Assembly: GCA_035714625.1 (NCBI GenBank) | Contig: DASTLT010000212.1 | Location: 1-19,056, forward strand | From: GCA-003244245 sp035714625 | Lineage (GTDB): Bacteria; Actinomycetota; Actinomycetes; Mycobacteriales; Pseudonocardiaceae | Length of the DNA: 19,056 nucleotides | Direction: 5' to 3' | Shown: positions 15,378-19,056 of the stretch, piece after piece | How the letters are laid out: every line of letters begins with the position of its first letter | Position numbering within the stretch: position 1 is the first letter of the stretch | Position numbers and translations under genes: made by a program | Notes under the pieces: model-generated | Told to the model about the DNA's origin: nothing | Databases searched by the model: none | What the model saw: only the letters and a program-made list of their open reading frames with translations

Positions 15378-15723
15378 AGGATCCTCACCTCGCCCCCAAC
15401 CCTATGTCCTCACCTGACGTCGGGTCCGGGGGACCACATGAGCCAACGGGTGCTTGCCGCCGGCAGGGGATTCACGGCAGGCTAATCGTTCACGCTCGGT
15501 CAACAGCCAAGGGTGGTGCGCTGGCACGATCCGTGTCGTGCTCGTCACGATGGCCGACCCGGATCCGGGATGCTGCCCTTCCTGATATTCGATCAGCATG
15601 CGCGACGGTGATCAGTGCGGCCACGGGACGCCGTGGGCGGTGGATACCAGCGACTCCCGTTGATGTTTTCGAAGATCACGGTCGACAGGTCCGGGCAGCA
15701 GATCCTGGCAGGTCGGAGCGGGT
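15378..15723. other. Intergenic region between regulator A and the decayed paralogue
   Basis: No gene is supported. A 65-codon minus-strand frame (15402-15599) lacks a ribosome binding site and recognisable features. The region presumably holds the divergent promoters of the two flanking genes, but no clear -35/-10 pair stands out. Confidence 0.35.
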
Positions 15724-16167
15724 GTGACATCGTTGGGTTCCTGCTCGGGTAGTGAGGTGAGCCTGCCACCGGAGGTGGGACGGTTGTTACTGGACGTGGT
15801 CACTGACGGGTTCGTGCTGTACTGCTGCGGCCCCCGCGCCGCGCCTAACGCCTTGGCCGCGTCCTACGAGTGGAATGGCTGGCTCGATCTGGTCACCATC
15901 CGGGACTTCGAGCGGGGTCACCGCTGCTCGGTGCCGTACATCGAATGGCGGAAAAGGATTAGGTTGCGAGGTGGTGCCCCACACCCGTTCCGCTCGGTCC
16001 ATCGGAGTGTGACGATCATGCTATCAACAGCGCCAGCCGGAGCGACGGGTACCTACCGAGCGGGTGATGCCGAACCGGTTCACCATCCGATCCAGGTCCC
16101 GGGCTTGGCGGCGTGCCCGGTAGGTGAGGCTGGCGAGAACTTCCCGGGCGATGGGATGGTTGTGTAG
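15724..16167 (+). pseudogene. Decayed paralogue of the LPPEV-family gene at 7659
   Basis: From the GTG at 15724 the first about 60 residues match the protein at 7659: LPPEVGRLLLDVVTDGF, LYCCGP, ASYEWNGWLDLVTIRD. After VTIRD the match stops, while the next frame briefly gives GVTAAR, resembling the AARVP part of the intact copy, so a frameshift near 15910 is likely. The remaining open frame runs antisense into the 3' end of the regulator at 16024, overlapping it by 144 bp, which is further evidence that this tail is not functional. Confidence 0.65.
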
Positions 16168-17295
16168 CAGCACCGGGGCGGCCTGATCTGCGAGGTTCAA
16201 GTGCCGGATCGCCTCGGTGTCCCGGGCGCCGTCGCTGGTCTGGGCGAGGGCGCGGGCAAGGTGGAAATGGTAGCGACCGGTATGCACCGGGCTGGGCAGG
16301 GCGGCGAGGGTGATCCGCTCGGGTGGGGTCTGTTCGGCGACGTCGGCACCCTCGCCGAGGTCGACCCGGACCGAGAGGGTGCCCAGGGTGACAAGGGCGG
16401 GTCCGAAGTGCTGCCCCGCGGTGTTGCGCTCCCCGGTGCGCTCGGCCAGCGCGCGGGCCTCCGCGAGGTAGTGATGGGCGTCGGCGGCGCGGCCGGTGTG
16501 CGCGGCGAGTTTGGCGGCCATCAGGTGGGCCAGACCCACCATTTCAGCCGGGCCGGTGTCGGCGGCGGTGGGATCGGCGAGCGAGTCGAGTTCGGCCAGC
16601 ACCAGCGCGATCGCTGCCCCGGCCTGGCGCCGGGCCCCGATATGGGTCCAGGCCAGCGCCAACCCCAGGCGGGCGAGCGCGAGCATAACCGGATCCCCGG
16701 AGCGGGTCGCCGCGTCGCGCCCGCGGGCCGCGATTGCCAACACCAGGTCGGCGTGCCCGATGCGGTCCGCGATCAGGGCGGCGAGGTAGCAGGCGCGCAC
16801 CAGGACCGGCAGCGCTGCCCGGGCGATGTCAGGGTCCTTGGCGGAGGCGTGGATATGCAGCTCGGCCAGCAGTGCCCCCAGCTCGCGGCCGGCCAGCCCG
16901 ACCCGATCCTGGTCGAGATGCTCCTGGGCCTCGCGTACTCCATAGTGCAGTTCCGGCAACGGGCGGGCCGCCCGATCCGGGAGCTCGTCCACCATCACCC
17001 CGTGGATCACGTCCCGGATGCCGGGCAGGCCCGCGAGCGCGTCCGCGCTGCCCCGGTCCATCGGCAGGTAGGGCTGCCCAGTCAGATCGATCACCGAGCA
17101 CCCCAGCGCCGTAGCAAAGTCCTCCACCAGCCCACGGCACTCACACCAGCGCCGCGCGGTCTCCAGCCCGGCCAACTCACCCCGGCTGATCCCGACCAGC
17201 CCCGCCACCGTATCCCGAGACAACCCACGCAACCGGCGAATCACCCCGACCCGCCATCCGATCCCGGGCACCGCCACCGGCACCGTCCGCGCCAC
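16024..17295 (-). CDS. XRE-type HTH regulator with TPR-like region (paralogue B)
   Basis: The 423-residue product starts at the GTG at 17295, with GAGGTGA about eight bases upstream. The HTH lies at about 13-72 (GWRVGVIRRLRGLSRDTVAG, LVGISRGELAGLETARRW). The DLTGQPY hinge, LAGRELGALLAELHIHA and GARDTEAIRHLNLADQAAP segments match paralogue A throughout, so the two arose by duplication or came in together. Compared with A, the recognition helix differs (SRGELAG against TKGYLSM), suggesting different operators. A short unknown gene lies 23 bp upstream on the same strand and may be co-transcribed. The last codons overlap the tail of the decayed gene on the other strand. Confidence 0.82.
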   Translation of the reverse strand: MARTVPVAVPGIGWRVGVIRRLRGLSRDTVAGLVGISRGELAGLETARRWCECRGLVEDFATALGCSVIDLTGQPYLPMDRGSADALAGLPGIRDVIHGVMVDELPDRAARPLPELHYGVREAQEHLDQDRVGLAGRELGALLAELHIHASAKDPDIARAALPVLVRACYLAALIADRIGHADLVLAIAARGRDAATRSGDPVMLALARLGLALAWTHIGARRQAGAAIALVLAELDSLADPTAADTGPAEMVGLAHLMAAKLAAHTGRAADAHHYLAEARALAERTGERNTAGQHFGPALVTLGTLSVRVDLGEGADVAEQTPPERITLAALPSPVHTGRYHFHLARALAQTSDGARDTEAIRHLNLADQAAPVLLHNHPIAREVLASLTYRARRQARDLDRMVNRFGITRSVGTRRSGWRC

Positions 17296-17318
17296 CGCAC
17301 ATCACCTCATCTGCCACC

Positions 17319-17552
17319 CTACGGCCGTGAACCCGGCTCGCCCAGGCCAAGCCAGTCCCGGCACAGCCGAAGCCGGTAGGTCAGCAAACCCTGAGCGATT
17401 GAGTCGATCAGCACCGGCGATCCGCGAGCCCGGACTACCCCCCAGCACAGCCGGATGGAGCCGAGCGCGACGTCCGGCTCCTGGTCGATCAGCGCGAGGA
17501 CCTTGTTGCCGAACGGACTCGCCTCATTGCGCAGTTGCGCTAGCACCTGCAT
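17319..17552 (-). CDS. Small hypothetical protein, 77 residues
   Basis: The ATG at 17552 (MQVLAQLRNEASPFGNKVLA) begins the protein-like part; the frame is open to 17666, but the extra 38 residues are Arg/Cys-rich and unconvincing. The product is helical-looking, with LIDQEPDVALGSIRLCWGVV and DSIAQGLLTYRLRLC segments. No family is recognised. It ends 23 bp before regulator B on the same strand, so the two may be one transcript. It could also be the tail of a larger, damaged gene. Confidence 0.45.
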   Translation of the reverse strand: MQVLAQLRNEASPFGNKVLALIDQEPDVALGSIRLCWGVVRARGSPVLIDSIAQGLLTYRLRLCRDWLGLGEPGSRP

Positions 17553-17699
17553 GAACTGGGCCCCAGCTGGGAGCCTCCGTCCACGATCGAGCTGCCAGCA
17601 CCTAAGACACGCTCGAGCTTCGACTGCGTGACCTGTCCTGGGTCGCCGCATGCTCGGCCAAATCACTCACTTCGACGTCGACGCGGCAGGGGCGACGAA

Positions 17700-17863
17700 G
17701 ACTGGGGGCCAAGGACCGAGTCCCATGTCGATGAGCAGGTGCGCAAGCTGCGCGCCAGTCTTGAGGAAACCGTGTGGGAGCTGGCGATCACCCTGCCCGG
17801 ATCAAGCAGGTGGTGGATACCGTGTTGAACCTGGCCCGTCAGCAGCCGCTACGCCTTCGTTAG
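17700..17863 (+). pseudogene. Possible gene remnant (helical C-terminus, frameshifted)
   Basis: One plus-strand frame reads DEQVRKLRASLEETVWELAI and then loses sense. From about 17795 the next frame reads RIKQVVDTVLNLARQQPLRL to a stop at 17861. Joined, they look like the helical end of a protein. No start or family could be found. Confidence 0.35.
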
Positions 17864-17905
17864 GATGGCCGGTCACCATGCCGCTAAAGAGAGAAAGGAC
17901 CTGAC

Positions 17906-18727
17906 GTGGCCCGGCATCCGCTGTCGGTACGGGACAGTAAGCGTCCACCAGACGAGCCGTACGAAGGAGTCCCGGCCCATCTGACGCACCCGCTTCTCCA
18001 TTGGCTTGAAGGCGTCTTTAGCTACCGCGGAGACCACGGTCTCGATGGCCACCTGATGAGGTCAGTCGCGAGTTACGTCCGCATTCCACTCAAGCATGCC
18101 TCCCAATCAAAAATGATAATGGAACAGATCCTCGCGGCTTGTGAACATGACGACATATTCCTAGATGTCATCGACGCCTGCTTGGCTAAGTCACATAACG
18201 CCCGGCAGGTCAGTAAGGTGCTTGAGGAGATCTTGGTGAACGCCGGGTCGGTGTGGACTGTCGCGCCAGATGGCAGGAGCTTGCAGCGTAGGGTTGATGA
18301 CAGTGCGACGAAAGCCTTCCAGTCGGCCGCAAAGCCAGGTGCCATCGGCAGCAGTGAGTTGGTTGAAGCCTGGGCGGCCTGTTTCGGTAGGCAGCCCAAC
18401 CCGTCCGATGCCTGGGATCACGCGATCAAGGCTGTGGAAGCCGTTTTGATCCCGGTTGTTGTACCCAACCAAGATAAGGCGCAACTCGGCCATGTGCTTG
18501 GTCAGCTCAAAGACCACGGCGACCAGTGGAAGTTTCTTCTGGCGGCACAGCAGAACAGCACCCCGATCGGGACTCTGGTCGGCATGCTGCAACTCATGTG
18601 GCCGAACCCCGACCGCCACGGCGGGACGGGCTCTCGGGTACCGACGTTGCCTGAGGCCCAAGCCGTAGTGCATCTGGCTATTACCATCGTCCAGTGGGTG
18701 CGGAACGAGGTGTTGTCGAAGCGCTAA
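17906..18727 (+). CDS. Helical protein with Abi-C-like C-terminus
   Basis: The GTG at 17906 lies six bases after AAAGGA, giving 273 residues. The N-terminal half (HLTHPLLHWLEGVF, SVASYVRIPLKHASQSKMIM, VIDACLAKSHNARQVSKVLE) is helical and unassigned. The C-terminal half reads SDAWDHAIKAVEAVLIPVVV, then NPDRHGGTG and LPEAQAVVHLAITIVQWVRN. This order resembles the abortive-infection C-terminal (Abi_C) domain, in which an RN-x-HG segment precedes a helix ending the protein. Here the Arg of that segment is absent, so nuclease-like activity should not be assumed. Base use is less GC-rich than in the regulators. A membrane-anchored gene follows 55 bp later on the same strand. Confidence 0.75.
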   Translation: MARHPLSVRDSKRPPDEPYEGVPAHLTHPLLHWLEGVFSYRGDHGLDGHLMRSVASYVRIPLKHASQSKMIMEQILAACEHDDIFLDVIDACLAKSHNARQVSKVLEEILVNAGSVWTVAPDGRSLQRRVDDSATKAFQSAAKPGAIGSSELVEAWAACFGRQPNPSDAWDHAIKAVEAVLIPVVVPNQDKAQLGHVLGQLKDHGDQWKFLLAAQQNSTPIGTLVGMLQLMWPNPDRHGGTGSRVPTLPEAQAVVHLAITIVQWVRNEVLSKR

Positions 18728-18782
18728 CCGTGCAGATTCACCATCGCGCACGACTTCGAAGTGATGAAAGGAATGACGGCCA

Positions 18783-19056
18783 ATGGAATGGATGCAATTT
18801 GTTACAGGTTTGATCCAGGCTATTGTGTGGCCGCTGGTTGCCGTATTGTTGATATTGACAATCGGGTGGCACGCGCCTACATTGTTCGGATTATTGTCTA
18901 GGCGCCAGCATTTCGAACCACCTGAAGACGAATGGTTAGAGATAATTCGTGAAGGTGAAAGGGAGATCAAACAAGAGGTTGAACGACTAAGTGTTACCTC
19001 TCGCAATCAAAGTCTACCAGTCCGCCTCCGCGCTTTTGCCAAGGCATCGCCGAAAG
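18783..19056 (+). CDS. Membrane-anchored protein, partial (C-terminus off window)
   Basis: I translated this by hand from the ATG at 18783; it is open for 91 codons to the window edge. AAAGGA lies about ten bases upstream. Residues about 9-29 form one membrane helix (GLIQAIVWPLVAVLLILTIG). LLSRRQHF follows, then a charged segment, EIIREGEREIKQEVERL, likely a coiled coil. Codons such as TTA, ATA, TTG and AGT are unusually frequent for this window, a sign of recent acquisition. The rest of the protein is needed for any functional call; an effector domain could follow. Confidence 0.75.
   Translation, partial: MEWMQFVTGLIQAIVWPLVAVLLILTIGWHAPTLFGLLSRRQHFEPPEDEWLEIIREGEREIKQEVERLSVTSRNQSLPVRLRAFAKASPK

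Noticed and set aside
15402..15599. Small minus-strand gene upstream of regulator A, perhaps DUF397-like as often seen beside such regulators
   Set aside because: No ribosome binding site and none of the conserved DUF397 residues.
16201..17379. 392-codon plus-strand frame antisense to regulator B
   Set aside because: Gly/Gln/His-rich antisense shadow of a gene with a clear HTH domain.
17906..18727. Active HEPN ribonuclease
   Set aside because: The R-x4-6-H catalytic motif is not seen; only the Abi-C-like layout is supported.

Overview
The window is high-GC DNA with GTG starts, GC-rich third codon positions, and many large helix-turn-helix/TPR regulators. This points to a filamentous actinomycete, perhaps Pseudonocardiaceae or Micromonosporaceae. 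The family placement is an impression, not a proof. Almost everything here looks accessory: conjugation-type and plasmid-type genes, a decayed insertion sequence, paralogous regulators, frameshifted remnants, and AT-richer cargo at the right end. No rRNA, tRNA, CRISPR array or housekeeping operon was seen.

Left block (1-4487, minus strand). Four overlapping genes form one apparent operon, read right to left: a ClpX-like AAA+ ATPase, an unrecognised 340-residue protein, a soluble VirD4/TraG-type ATPase, and a RelA/SpoT-type nucleotide synthetase cut by the left window edge. Overlaps of 26, 7 and 4 bp suggest translational coupling. The combination of protein-remodelling ATPase, coupling-protein ATPase and alarmone or toxic-nucleotide synthetase is the best candidate for an undescribed system. 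It could also be the end of a conjugative element continuing to the left. A two-copy direct repeat lies just upstream.

Decayed block (4513-6640). This holds the direct repeats, a short tandem motif, a frameshifted IS1380-type transposase remnant and a damaged hypothetical gene.

Small-gene block (6644-8135). There is a short minus-strand ORF, then a plus-strand overlapping trio: a single-pass membrane protein, a Cys-containing protein, and a conserved actinobacterial hypothetical whose paralogue recurs, decayed, at 15724. A strongly structured non-coding stretch (8293-8600) follows.

Plasmid-type block (8655-11964, minus). This carries an ArdC-like antirestriction protein, a DnaN-like accessory sliding clamp and a zinc-ribbon protein, with a candidate promoter at 12046-12073 whose spacer contains a palindrome.

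Regulator block (12608-17552). Three large HTH/TPR regulators, two of them clearly paralogous, are interleaved with the decayed paralogue and a small unknown gene.

Right end (17700-19056). A probable gene remnant is followed by a 273-residue protein whose C-terminus recalls abortive-infection C-terminal domains, then a membrane-anchored protein that runs off the window.
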